From NCBI GenBank assembly GCA_937872925.1, contig CALMUT010000246.1, positions 1-33,701 on the forward strand: a stretch of DNA of 33,701 nt, given 5' to 3'. Every line of letters starts with the position of its first letter. Positions within the stretch are counted from its first letter, which is position 1. Shown piece by piece: positions 8,355 through 16,557 of this stretch. The position numbers and the translations under genes were made by a program. The DNA comes from an uncultured Myxococcales bacterium. Lineage in GTDB: Bacteria > Myxococcota_A > Polyangia > Polyangiales > Polyangiaceae. A model generated the notes under the pieces. It worked only from the letters and a program-made list of their open reading frames with translations, had not been told where the DNA came from and ran no database searches.

Positions 8355-10025
8355 GTGACGAAGCCCGAGAGAGCGCTGTGCCGGCGGTTTGTGCAGTTTT
8401 CTGCAGTGCTCCTGGCGCCGCTTCTGGCGCTGGGCTGCCCAGGTGCGCGCCCGAGCGCCGCGGTCGGTCAGGTCGCCGAAGCCGGCGACCCCTTCGCCAT
8501 CTTGCCGAGTCGGGCGGAGGTGGTCGCAGCCGCGGACCGACTGGCGGTCGCCGGAGCCCGGGCCACCGGAGCGGAGCGCGCCAAGATGTCCATCGCGGCC
8601 GCACGCCTGCGCACTCGCATGTGGCGCCTGGAACGCCGCGAAGCGGACGCTCTCGAAGCGCTGGAACTCTACGCCGCCAGCGCGAAGGATCCGAGTCTGG
8701 GTTGCGATGCGAAATTGGAAGCAGCGCTGCTCCAGGGAGAAGTTCGCCGCGATCCAAACGAGACCTTCCGCGGCGTGTATACGGCGCAGTTAAATACAAA
8801 GAGCGATGCGTGTAAGCGCCGCGTCGCTGCCGTGCTGGAAACCTTGGCGGCGTTCCGCCCGCTGCCGACGGTGCTTTCGGAGCTGGAAAAAAAGGCAAGT
8901 GGCGTCGACGCCGAAGCACAGCCCGCGCCGGTCGCGCACGCCAGTCACGACCGCACCGGGCCGGTGGTGTCGCCGATCCTGCCCCAAGCCCCGCCCAGCG
9001 GACCTGTGCGGATCACGGGGATCGAACGCTATGGTTCGGAAGACGCCGCGCGGATCGTGGTTTCGATCACCCACCCGGTGGTGTTCCAGGTTGGGTTCAT
9101 TCCGAAGGACGGCGACAAGAAGCCTCGCTTGTATGTCGACATTGCCGCTGCGCGTTACAAGGGCAAGGAAAGCTACCGCGTGGGGGGGCTGGTCGAGCAA
9201 GTGCGTCTCGGAAAACACAAGACGGGCACCCGGGTGGTGCTCGATCTGCAGCAGGCCGTGTATCGGAAGATCTTCTACCTGCCGGAGCCGTTTCGCTTGG
9301 TCTTGGACGTCTCGAAAGAAATGCCAAAGACCGCAGAAAATCCGGGACAAACTCGTTCCGTGCGCCGCGTGGTGCTCGACCCCGGGCACGGCGGACACGA
9401 CCCCGGCGCAGTGGGCCCGGGAGGGTTGCGCGAAAAGGACGTGACCTTGGACGTTGCGCATCGCGCCGCTCCCTTGATCGCCCGAGAGCTTGGGATCTCG
9501 ACCATGCTCACGCGCGACGCCGACGACTATGTGGCTTTGGATGAACGTGCCGCGCGCGCCAACGCGTTTCAGGCGGATCTGTTTCTTTCCATCCACTGCA
9601 ACGCTAGCGAAGACGGTGTTGGCAAGGGCGTGATGACATTCGTTCTTGACGAATCCCGTGACCACCACGCGCTGAACGTTGCGGCGCGCGAAAATGCCGC
9701 TTCGGCTGCCGCGGCAGCGGAGTTGGCCACGGCCCTGTCGCAGGTTGTGGACCAGGGCGTGCGCAGTCGATCTTTGCATTTCGCCGAACTGCTGCAGCGA
9801 TCCACCATGGCGTCCCTGGGGCAGGGCTACGGGGACATCACGGACCAGGGGGTGAAGCGCGCTGGTTTCTACGTGCTTGCCGGGGCCCGCATGCCAGCCG
9901 CGCTCTACGAGACGTCGTTCATCTCGCATCCCACGGAAGAGATGCGCCTAAACACGGGCGACTATCGTCAGAAGCTGGCGGATGCGATTGTCAACGCCGT
10001 GCGCGCCTACCGCGAAGGCAAGTGA
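8355..10025 (+). CDS. N-acetylmuramoyl-L-alanine amidase, AMIN + Amidase_3, lipoprotein
   Basis: A 556-residue periplasmic zinc amidase that cleaves the bond between MurNAc and the stem peptide and acts in cell separation. A GTG start gives a lipoprotein signal (LLALGC, Cys near residue 28). A helical region follows to about residue 190 (ARATGAERAKMSIAAARL). An AMIN domain spans about 217-320 (VRITGIERYGSEDAARIVVSI, RLVLDVSKE) and would target septal peptidoglycan. The Amidase_3 catalytic domain spans about 336-553. All four expected residues are visible: His in DPGHGGHDPGA, Glu in REKDVTLDV, His in SIHCNAS and Glu in YETSFISHP. It resembles AmiB/AmiC but carries an extra N-terminal segment and a lipid anchor. 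Its stop lies 25 bp from the convergent Nudix gene. The family call is secure; the exact orthologue is not. Confidence 0.93.
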   Translation: MTKPERALCRRFVQFSAVLLAPLLALGCPGARPSAAVGQVAEAGDPFAILPSRAEVVAAADRLAVAGARATGAERAKMSIAAARLRTRMWRLERREADALEALELYAASAKDPSLGCDAKLEAALLQGEVRRDPNETFRGVYTAQLNTKSDACKRRVAAVLETLAAFRPLPTVLSELEKKASGVDAEAQPAPVAHASHDRTGPVVSPILPQAPPSGPVRITGIERYGSEDAARIVVSITHPVVFQVGFIPKDGDKKPRLYVDIAAARYKGKESYRVGGLVEQVRLGKHKTGTRVVLDLQQAVYRKIFYLPEPFRLVLDVSKEMPKTAENPGQTRSVRRVVLDPGHGGHDPGAVGPGGLREKDVTLDVAHRAAPLIARELGISTMLTRDADDYVALDERAARANAFQADLFLSIHCNASEDGVGKGVMTFVLDESRDHHALNVAARENAASAAAAAELATALSQVVDQGVRSRSLHFAELLQRSTMASLGQGYGDITDQGVKRAGFYVLAGARMPAALYETSFISHPTEEMRLNTGDYRQKLADAIVNAVRAYREGK

Positions 10026-10050
10026 GCCAGGTCGCCGCTGCTGGCTGCAC

Positions 10051-10914
10051 TCATACGCGTCGGGGTAGAAACCGAGCGCCATGCAAGACGAAGCGTGTGG
10101 GGGCGGCGGGATCCGACGGCGGCGGGCTTTCTTCGGGGAATAGTGGGTCGCCGGGCAGTGCCAGCACCATCTGGTCGCCGTCCATGGCGAAGTGGGGGCA
10201 GAGGGGCGACAAGGGCGCGCTGGCGGCGCGCTCCAAGGCCTGGCTCACGCTTCTGGCCTCGGCCAGCTGGGTCAGGGTGTGGGAGGTCGGGGGCGCCAGA
10301 AAGAGCTCCTCGTTCTCCCAGCGCTCCAGTACCTCCGTGGGCGTGGCCCAGAAGCTGGAGGTTGTCTCGTGCGTGTCGTGTAGGCCTTCCTGAGCTTCCT
10401 CGAAGGGCAGCAAATAGAAGCGTGTGTCGTAGCGGCGTTTTTCCGCCTTTGGCGTGATCCACCGGCTCAGGGCATGGAGGCGAGAGGTGTCCAGCAAGAG
10501 CTCCGCTTCGGTGAGCAGCGAGTGGAACGCGCGCTCCTCTCCTTCCGCGCCCAGCTCCGTCAAGCGCTGGCGGTATTGCTTCACCACCGCGTCGCCAAGA
10601 CGCTCGCGGGCGTGGGCCAGCAGTGTGGCTTCCTCGAACAGTTCTCGCAGGGCGGCGATGGCGAAGGGCAGGGGCTCCGGCGCAACGTGGTCGGCGCGGT
10701 GGGCCAGGCCGTTGGTGACGGCGCTCCAATCCAGGGCGCGGTCTTCGGTCGCGACTTTGCCCCCGGGGAAGACCACGGCGCCCCCTAGAAAGCCGGACTT
10801 GCCATGACGCTTGACGCAGAACACCTCCACCCGGCCGCCGCGCTCCCGCAGCACGACGACGGTCGCAGCGTCCTTGGGCACGACGGGATCACGCGCGGCA
10901 TCCAGGTCCAGCAT
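10051..10914 (-). CDS. Nudix hydrolase, NUDT19/acyl-CoA diphosphatase-like
   Basis: A 287-residue protein from ATG 10914. A GTG at 10959 would add 15 unlikely residues and neither start has a strong ribosome site. The N-terminal strand ATVVVLRERGGRVEVFCVKRH and the phrase FLGGAVVFPGGKV start a Nudix fold. The Nudix box is split: after GGKV about 35 residues intervene before AALRELFEEATLLA, which holds the metal-binding REXXEE (R90, E94, E95). This interrupted box and the overall length match the NUDT19/RP2 group, which hydrolyses acyl-CoA and related diphosphates. The following RWITPKAEKRRYDTRFYL segment is also typical of that group. Substrate is inferred from the subgroup. It is convergent with the amidase gene. 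Confidence 0.85.
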   Translation of the reverse strand: MLDLDAARDPVVPKDAATVVVLRERGGRVEVFCVKRHGKSGFLGGAVVFPGGKVATEDRALDWSAVTNGLAHRADHVAPEPLPFAIAALRELFEEATLLAHARERLGDAVVKQYRQRLTELGAEGEERAFHSLLTEAELLLDTSRLHALSRWITPKAEKRRYDTRFYLLPFEEAQEGLHDTHETTSSFWATPTEVLERWENEELFLAPPTSHTLTQLAEARSVSQALERAASAPLSPLCPHFAMDGDQMVLALPGDPLFPEESPPPSDPAAPTRFVLHGARFLPRRV

Positions 10915-11029
10915 GGGGCAGGGAGCATAGCCCGATGCGCGCCAGGGGAAGCGTGCCACCGGGAGGAGGTGCGGAAAATCCGCACATTTTTGTCGTCTGT
11001 CGCGGCTCCGTCGTGGCGTCGATCAAGCG

Positions 11030-11058
11030 TTGACGGCAGGCGATTTCGCCCCTAGCTT
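11030..11058 (+). promoter_or_regulatory. Possible sigma70-type promoter of dksA
   Basis: TTGACG (11030-11035) and TAGCTT (11053-11058) are separated by 17 bp, 39 bp upstream of the dksA start. The -35 is good and the -10 is weak (3 of 6). A GGAG at 11083-11086 sits 11 bp before the ATG. Based on consensus only. Confidence 0.4.
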
Positions 11059-11097
11059 ACCCCGCTCCGCGCGACCGCTGCCGGAGTCAATTGAGCA

Positions 11098-11460
11098 ATG
11101 ACGAAGACACAGTTGAAGAAGTTCAGGGACCTCCTCGAATCCAAGCGCCGGGAAATCGTGCGCCGTGCGCAGCAGACTCTCGACGAGGACATGACCTTGG
11201 ATGCCAACGATTTGCCGGACGAAATGGATCTGGCGTCGAGTGAGTATCTCCAGTCGTTCACCTTTCGCCTGCGCGGTCGCGAGAAAGTGTTTCTCGACAA
11301 GATCCAGAAGGCGCTGGAGAAGATCGACGACGGCAGTTTTGGCGTCTGCGACGACTGCAGCGAGAAGATCTCCGTGAAGCGGCTCGAGGCCCGTCCCGAA
11401 ACGACCCTTTGCATTCGCTGCAAAGAGGACCAAGAGCGCGTCGAAAAAGACTTCAGCTGA
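11098..11460 (+). CDS. dksA: DksA/TraR-family C4 zinc-finger transcription factor
   Basis: A 120-residue protein that would bind the RNA polymerase secondary channel and act with ppGpp in growth control. It has the standard plan: an N-terminal helix, a coiled coil whose tip carries a DxxD pair (D41, D44 in LPDEMDLASSE, matching the two tip Asp residues of E. coli DksA), then a zinc finger CDDC...CIRC (C84, C87, C105, C108). It is shorter than the 151-residue E. coli protein, as are many deltaproteobacterial versions. It is convergent with uvrA; the two stops are 29 bp apart. Family assignment is firm. DksA is preferred over TraR because of the length and intact tip. Confidence 0.9.
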   Translation: MTKTQLKKFRDLLESKRREIVRRAQQTLDEDMTLDANDLPDEMDLASSEYLQSFTFRLRGREKVFLDKIQKALEKIDDGSFGVCDDCSEKISVKRLEARPETTLCIRCKEDQERVEKDFS

Positions 11461-11489
11461 CGCCAGCGGCGTCGGATCTCGCTTGTGTC

Positions 11490-14369
11490 TCAGCCGCGAC
11501 GCTTGCGCTTGGTGCTGGCGCTAGCGCCAGGCGAGGTCGCATCCAGTACTCGTTTCAGGTGGCGCCCGGTGTGACTGGCTTTGACTTTGGCCACGTCTTC
11601 AGGGGTGCCTTGGGCGATGATTTCGCCGCCACCGTGTCCGCCCTCGGGCCCCAAGTCCACGACCCAGTCGGCGCAGGCGACGAGATCGAGGTTGTGCTCG
11701 ATGACCACAATGGTGTTGCCAGCGTCACGCAGGCCATAGAGGGCAAGCGTGAGCAGTTCGATGTCTTGAAAATGCAGCCCCGTGGTGGGCTCGTCCAAGA
11801 CGTAGAGAGTGCTGCCCGTTGCTTTGCGGGCCAGCTCGGTGGCTAATTTCACCCGCTGCGCCTCGCCGCCGCTGAGGGTCGTGGCGGGTTGTCCGAGCTG
11901 GAGGTAACCCAGGCCGACCTGGCGAAGGGCGTCCAGGCGTTGCGCGATCTTGGGGATGGCGTCGAGCAGCTCCGAGGCTTCGTCCACGGTCCGGTCCAGG
12001 GCGTCGGCGATGGTGAGGCCGCGATAGCGGATCTCTAAAGTTTCGCGGTTGTATCGTCGCCCGTTGCAGGCTTCGCAGCCAACGTACACGTCGGGCAAGA
12101 AGTGCATTTCCACCCGCAGCACGCCGTCGCCCTGGCAGGCTTCACAGCGGCCGCCCTTGACGTTGAAGGAAAAACGTCCGGCGCGATAGCCCCGCGCCCG
12201 AGCTTCGGGCAGGGTCGCGTAGAGTTCCCGCAGATGGGTGAAAATGCCGGTGTACGTCGCGGGGTTGGAACGGGGAGTGCGCCCGATGGGGGCCTGGTCG
12301 ATACTGATCACCTTATCGATGTGGTCGAGGCCGTCGATGCGGTCGCAGGGGCCGACCCAACCCGTCGAACCGTAGAGCTCTGCGCGGGTGGCGCTCAGCA
12401 GCGTGTCCACCACCAGGCTGCTCTTGCCCGAACCGCTGACGCCGGTGACGGCAGTGATCAGGCCGATGGGCAAATCCAGGGTGACGTTCTTGAGGTTGTG
12501 CGCCCGGGCACCCGCTACGCGCAGCTTCTTTTTGCTGGGTTTGGTGCGCTTGGGGGGAACCGGCAATGACTTCTGCCCCGAAAGGTACGGGCCCGTCACG
12601 CTGTTTGGGTTCGCGATCAGGGTCTTGGGCGCGCCTTGGGCGACGATTTCGCCGCCGTGGCGCCCCGCCGCCGGCCCCATGTCGACGACCCAATCTGCCG
12701 CAAGGATGGCGTCGCGGTCGTGTTCCACGACGATGACGCTATTGCCCTTGTCGACCAGGCTGCGCACGGCGCCCAGGAGCCGTGCATTGTCACGAGCGTG
12801 CAGGCCGACGCTCGGTTCGTCGAGGACGTACAGCACCCCCACGAGGGACGCGCCAATCTGGGTGGCCAAGCGAATGCGCTGGCCCTCGCCGCCGGACAGG
12901 GTCTGTGCAGGCCGGTCGATGGACAAATAGTCCAGGCCGACGTCCACGAGGAATCTCAGTCGCTCCGCGACGGCGCGGATCAGCGGTTCGGCGATCGCTT
13001 GATGTTTGGCTGACAACTCTCCGCTCTGTGAAAGCGAGAGCAGCGTGCCGCGCAGTTCGGCAAGGGGCAGCGCGCCAAGGGACGCCACGTGGTGCTCGCC
13101 GATGCGCACGAACAACGCCTCTGGCCGCACCCGGACTCCGTCGCAACTATCGCAGGTCTGCGACACCACGAAGCGTCCGAGATCTTCTGGGCCGATGGCG
13201 CCGTCGTCCGGCTCATCGTCCCCCGCCTCCAGTGGGTCGCCGGTTTCGAGCAGCGCCGTCAAACGCGGAACGATGCCCAGGTAGGGCTCAGGCCCCTTCT
13301 TCTTACGCTTCTTGGGCGGCTCGCCGTGAAGGATCGCTTCGCGGAGCGCCGCGGGCAGCTCCGCAAAGGGCACGTCGGGGTCCGCTCCGAGGCACTCGAC
13401 CACGCGCGCGACCTCGCTGGCAGTGGCGACGGAGCCGCGACGGCCAAAGGCGGCGACGGCGCCTTCCCGCAGCGTGCGCGAAGGGTCGGGGACGACGCGC
13501 TTGGGGTCGATGGTGTCGCGCCGCCCCAGGCCGTCGCAAGCGGGGCAGGCCCCGTGCGGACTGTTGAAGGAAAAGAACCGCGGTTCCAGAGCCGGCAGCT
13601 GCACGCCATGCTCCCAGCAGACCAGGCGCTCGCTCATCACCACCGGCGGGGAGTCGTCTGCGGCGTCCACCAGCAGGGTGCCCTGGCCGAGGGAAAGCGC
13701 GAGCTCGATGGAGTCCGTGAGTCTGCCCTTGATGTTGTCTTTGACGACGATGCGGTCAACGACCACCTCGAGGTCGTGTTCCTGTTTTGGGTCGGAGCGG
13801 ATCTCGTCACCAAGGTCGATCGCCTCGCCGTCGAGCCGCGCGCGCACATAACCCTCGCGCCGCAAGCGATCGACTTCGTCGCGCACGTCGCCCTTGTGGC
13901 GGCGCAACACCGGCGCAAGCAAGATCGCCCGCGCGCCAGCGCCACGCTCAAGAATCGAGTCGACCATTTCTTGGACGGTGTAGGCGCGGAGAGCCTCGCC
14001 ATCGACGGGGCAATGGGGTGTGCCGATGCGGGCGAATAGGAGACGCAGATAGTCGGCGATCTCCGTTACCGTGCCCACGGTCGAACGAGGACTCTTACCC
14101 AGGGCCTTCTGCTCAATGGCGATGGCCGGACTGAGGCCTTCGATGCTCTCGACCCGGGGTTTGGGCAGCTGATCGAGAAACTGCCGCGCGTAGGCTGACA
14201 AGCTCTCGACGTAGCGGCGTTGGCCTTCGGCGTAGATCGTGTCAAAGGCGAGCGAAGATTTTCCCGATCCACTCGGGCCGGTGATCACGACCAGCCGCTG
14301 CCGAGGCAGATCGCAGCTCACGTTCTTCAAATTGTGCTGCGTTGCGCCGCGCACACAGAGCTGGTCCAT
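11490..14369 (-). CDS. uvrA: Excinuclease ABC subunit A
   Basis: The damage-recognition ATPase of nucleotide excision repair, 959 residues from ATG 14369. An upstream TTG at 14417 would add 16 unsupported residues. The protein begins as UvrA does (VRGATQHNLKNV). The first ABC module has Walker A GPSGSGKSS (31-39) and signature LSGGEGQRI. The second has GVSGSGKSS and signature LSGGEAQRVKLATEL. Both have LDEPS/LDEPT Walker B motifs. The large zinc module GRCEACQGDG...CEACNGRRYN is intact. The first zinc site reads CWEH...CPAC instead of the usual CxxC...CxxC, so one ligand would be His. Length is normal. A 16-bp palindrome lies within the last codons (11515-11530). No uvrB or uvrC is nearby, as is common. 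Confidence 0.97.
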   Translation of the reverse strand: MDQLCVRGATQHNLKNVSCDLPRQRLVVITGPSGSGKSSLAFDTIYAEGQRRYVESLSAYARQFLDQLPKPRVESIEGLSPAIAIEQKALGKSPRSTVGTVTEIADYLRLLFARIGTPHCPVDGEALRAYTVQEMVDSILERGAGARAILLAPVLRRHKGDVRDEVDRLRREGYVRARLDGEAIDLGDEIRSDPKQEHDLEVVVDRIVVKDNIKGRLTDSIELALSLGQGTLLVDAADDSPPVVMSERLVCWEHGVQLPALEPRFFSFNSPHGACPACDGLGRRDTIDPKRVVPDPSRTLREGAVAAFGRRGSVATASEVARVVECLGADPDVPFAELPAALREAILHGEPPKKRKKKGPEPYLGIVPRLTALLETGDPLEAGDDEPDDGAIGPEDLGRFVVSQTCDSCDGVRVRPEALFVRIGEHHVASLGALPLAELRGTLLSLSQSGELSAKHQAIAEPLIRAVAERLRFLVDVGLDYLSIDRPAQTLSGGEGQRIRLATQIGASLVGVLYVLDEPSVGLHARDNARLLGAVRSLVDKGNSVIVVEHDRDAILAADWVVDMGPAAGRHGGEIVAQGAPKTLIANPNSVTGPYLSGQKSLPVPPKRTKPSKKKLRVAGARAHNLKNVTLDLPIGLITAVTGVSGSGKSSLVVDTLLSATRAELYGSTGWVGPCDRIDGLDHIDKVISIDQAPIGRTPRSNPATYTGIFTHLRELYATLPEARARGYRAGRFSFNVKGGRCEACQGDGVLRVEMHFLPDVYVGCEACNGRRYNRETLEIRYRGLTIADALDRTVDEASELLDAIPKIAQRLDALRQVGLGYLQLGQPATTLSGGEAQRVKLATELARKATGSTLYVLDEPTTGLHFQDIELLTLALYGLRDAGNTIVVIEHNLDLVACADWVVDLGPEGGHGGGEIIAQGTPEDVAKVKASHTGRHLKRVLDATSPGASASTKRKRRG

Positions 14370-14458
14370 GGCACGGCGCACGCTATCACGGTCCCCGAGG
14401 GCTGCGTCGAGACTCAAAATTTGGCCTGAACCCGGGCCCTGGGGCTATGCGGTAGGGA

Positions 14459-15376
14459 GTGATCCCCCCGGACTGGCTCCCCCTGCTGCCCCTGATGGTG
14501 GCGCTCGCCCCCAGCCCGGTGCCCGCGGCGGCCCAGGTCGCCCTGTCTAGTCTGGTGAGCGCACAGGTGGTCAGCACGCTGCCCGACGCCTGCCCGGAGG
14601 ACATGGTCCTGGTGGACGGCAACCACTGCCCGGCGTTGGAGTACCAATGCGACCGATTTGTGGACGATTCGGCTCCCAGCTGCGCGGAGTACGCCCAAAA
14701 GCCCGAGTGCCGCTACAACGAGGTCAGCAAACGCGTGTGTATCGACCGCCACGAGTGGCCCAATAAGGTGGGCGAAAAGCCTGCGGTGTTCGTCAATTGG
14801 TACGAGGCCAAGCGAACCTGCGAGAGCGCCGGCAAACGCCTGTGCGCGCGTAGCGAGTGGACTCTGGCGTGCGAAGGACCGAAACGGGCACCCTACCCCT
14901 ACGGTTGGGAGCGCCTGCCAAGTCCGTGCAACGTCGGCAGGCCCGTGGAGGAAGCCGATCCGAAGAAGCTGATCGATCCTCGCACCCGAGAAGCCGAGAT
15001 CGCTCGCCTGTGGCAGGCGGACGTCATCGGATCCCATCCGAATTGCATCAGCCCCTTCGGTGCCCTTGATATGGTGGGCAACGTGGACGAGTGGACCGAC
15101 AACACCGAAGAGGGCAATGACGTTACCTCCACCCTCAACGGTGGATACTGGGGACCGGTGCGCAATACCTGTCGGCTCACGACCAAGTCCCACGGTCCGG
15201 AGTTTCAGTTCTATCAAATCGGATTCCGTTGCTGCGCTGAGCCCCGGGACGGCGTCAGCACTCCGTTGCCGCCCGCACGGGCGGCCCGCCACGAACTCGA
15301 GGGCCGGGCGGGGCCGGACGGCTGGCCCGTCGCGGTGAGCGAGGATCGCGCGCCGGTGTCCACGCCTCGCGGGTAA
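14459..15376 (+). CDS. Exported FGE-sulfatase (SUMF1)-domain protein, copy 1
   Basis: A 305-residue protein with a GTG start, preceded directly by AGGGA; an upstream ATG at 14447 is closed by a TAG. A signal peptide ends near PAAAQV. The body is a formylglycine-generating-enzyme-like fold: CIDRHEWPN, AVFVNWYEAKRTCESAGKRLCARSEW, YPYGWE, FGALDMVGNVDEWT, NGGYWGPVRN and the closing IGFRCC. True FGE enzymes carry a copper-binding Cys pair just before the final GFR motif. Here that stretch has only one Cys (NTCRLTT), so it is probably not an FGE. Many other Cys residues (DACPED, NHCPAL, CDRF, SCAEY, PECRY) suggest disulfides outside the cytoplasm. The next gene, 3 bp downstream, is a paralogue; the two likely form an operon. 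Confidence 0.85.
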   Translation: MIPPDWLPLLPLMVALAPSPVPAAAQVALSSLVSAQVVSTLPDACPEDMVLVDGNHCPALEYQCDRFVDDSAPSCAEYAQKPECRYNEVSKRVCIDRHEWPNKVGEKPAVFVNWYEAKRTCESAGKRLCARSEWTLACEGPKRAPYPYGWERLPSPCNVGRPVEEADPKKLIDPRTREAEIARLWQADVIGSHPNCISPFGALDMVGNVDEWTDNTEEGNDVTSTLNGGYWGPVRNTCRLTTKSHGPEFQFYQIGFRCCAEPRDGVSTPLPPARAARHELEGRAGPDGWPVAVSEDRAPVSTPRG

Positions 15377-15379
15377 CGG

Positions 15380-16225
15380 ATGCGACTGACCGCGTGCATC
15401 TTGGTGCTCGCGACGAGTTGCCGTGAGGCTCCGGCGCCGGCGACAAACGACGCGGCCCCCCTGGAGGATGCGGCGCCTGCCGTGGGTGCGGGGCAGCCGA
15501 GCAGCTCCGCGTCTGCGCTCTTGGACGCGGCGCCCGCAGCGACGGGGTGTCCCCCCGGCATGCTGCTCATCGCCGGCAAGTATTGTCCCTATGTGGGGCA
15601 TCGCTGCGTCGACTGGATCGACGAAAAGCGGGATCGCTGCCGGCGTTACTCCGCCCCGCCCATTTGCGAAGGCCGCATTGTCGATCTGAGCTTTTGCATG
15701 GATCGCTACGAGTACCCCAATCAAAAGGGCGTCTTGCCCGCCGTCATGGTCAGCTACATTGAGGCACAGGCGGTCTGCCATGAGGAGGACAAACGCTTGT
15801 GCAGCGAAGACGAATGGACCTTCGCCTGCGAAGGAGAAGAGAGATTGCCCTATCCCTACGGGTACGAGCGCAGCGCCGAAGCTTGCAACATCGATCGCGC
15901 ACACGTGCTGCCGGACTTTGATGCGTTCAGTAGGCCGACGTTGATCAGCGCTGAAGTCGAGCGCTTGGACAAGCGCGTGCGAAGTGGATCGATGCCCGGC
16001 TGCAAGAGCCCCTTCGGCGTCTTCGACATGACAGGCAACGTCGATGAATGGACCGTCAACCCGCTGCCGAACCGCGAAGCCGGCGTCGACGTTTCCAGTT
16101 TGAAGGGTGGGTACTTTGGACCGATCCGCGCCCGCTGCCGGCCCGTCACGCGCTCCCACAACCGATGGTTTCGCTTCTACCAGGTCGGATTCCGTTGCTG
16201 TCGCGATCGCGCGCAGCCACAGTAG
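15380..16225 (+). CDS. FGE-sulfatase (SUMF1)-domain lipoprotein, copy 2
   Basis: A 281-residue paralogue of the preceding gene, starting 3 bp after its stop, so translation is probably coupled. The N-terminus is a short lipoprotein-type signal (VLATSC), then an Ala/Pro linker. The domain matches copy 1 step by step: CPPGMLLIAGKYC, CMDRYEYPNQ, MVSYIEAQAVCHEEDKRLCSEDEW, YPYGYERS, FGVFDMTGNVDEWT, GGYFGPIRARCRP and VGFRCC. The catalytic Cys pair of real FGEs is again not visible, while the structural Cys residues are conserved between the copies. It probably arose by tandem duplication. One copy would be lipid-anchored, the other soluble or periplasmic. Function unknown. Confidence 0.85.
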   Translation: MRLTACILVLATSCREAPAPATNDAAPLEDAAPAVGAGQPSSSASALLDAAPAATGCPPGMLLIAGKYCPYVGHRCVDWIDEKRDRCRRYSAPPICEGRIVDLSFCMDRYEYPNQKGVLPAVMVSYIEAQAVCHEEDKRLCSEDEWTFACEGEERLPYPYGYERSAEACNIDRAHVLPDFDAFSRPTLISAEVERLDKRVRSGSMPGCKSPFGVFDMTGNVDEWTVNPLPNREAGVDVSSLKGGYFGPIRARCRPVTRSHNRWFRFYQVGFRCCRDRAQPQ

Positions 16226-16370
16226 TGCGTCCCCAGCCCCAGGCGCGGCCCGCGCGAAACCCGACAAAACGCCTGGCACGAGGCGCACGCCGAGGGGCTG
16301 TTGCTCCGGTGCCGCTATTCGACTAGGTTTCCGGGCGTGGAGATTGCATGGTCCAGCGGAGGGGCATCGG

Positions 16371-16399
16371 TTCACCGCTGGCAGCGCCCTGTCTACTCT
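16371..16399 (+). promoter_or_regulatory. Possible promoter for the tRNA at 16431
   Basis: TTCACC (16371-16376) and TACTCT (16394-16399) with a 17-bp spacer, ending 31 bp before the tRNA. Both boxes are moderate matches. Weak evidence on its own. Confidence 0.3.
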
Positions 16400-16411
16400 A
16401 GGCGTCTCGCC

Positions 16412-16427
16412 CGAAACGCGCGTTTCG
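16412..16427. repeat. 16-bp perfect palindrome in the tRNA leader
   Basis: CGAAACGCGCGTTTCG, 8+8 with no loop, three bases before the tRNA's first base. It would be in the 5' leader removed by RNase P, or could be a protein-binding site. Confidence 0.7.
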
Positions 16428-16430
16428 TTC

Positions 16431-16504
16431 GGGCCCATAGCTCAATCGGTCAGAGCCCCCGGCTCATAACCGGGCTGTTCCTGGTTCGAACCCAGGTGGG
16501 CCCA
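16431..16504 (+). tRNA. tRNA with CAU anticodon, probably tRNA-Ile2 (or Met)
   Basis: A full cloverleaf is visible. The acceptor GGGCCCA pairs perfectly with TGGGCCC (16497-16503) and the discriminator is A. The D stem is GCTC/GAGC. The anticodon stem CCCGG/CCGGG encloses CTCATAA with CAT at 16465-16467. The T arm is CCTGG-TTCGAAC-CCAGG. CCA is not encoded (CCT follows). The GGCTCATAACC anticodon arm and GGGCCC acceptor resemble tRNA-Ile whose C34 is modified to lysidine. An elongator tRNA-Met cannot be excluded by eye. Confidence 0.85.
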
Positions 16505-16557
16505 CCTTTGTCTGGTCTTATTGGAGTGCGGGAGCACTCAAGGAGCCTTAGATCATC

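Noticed and set aside
11515..11530. Palindrome CTGGCGCTAGCGCCAG at the end of uvrA as a terminator
   Set aside because: It is within coding sequence and has no T tract on either side; repeated Ala/Ser-type codons can explain it.
13089..14039. 316-codon rightward frame opposite uvrA
   Set aside because: Shadow of uvrA; GC-rich codon bias keeps the opposite strand open.
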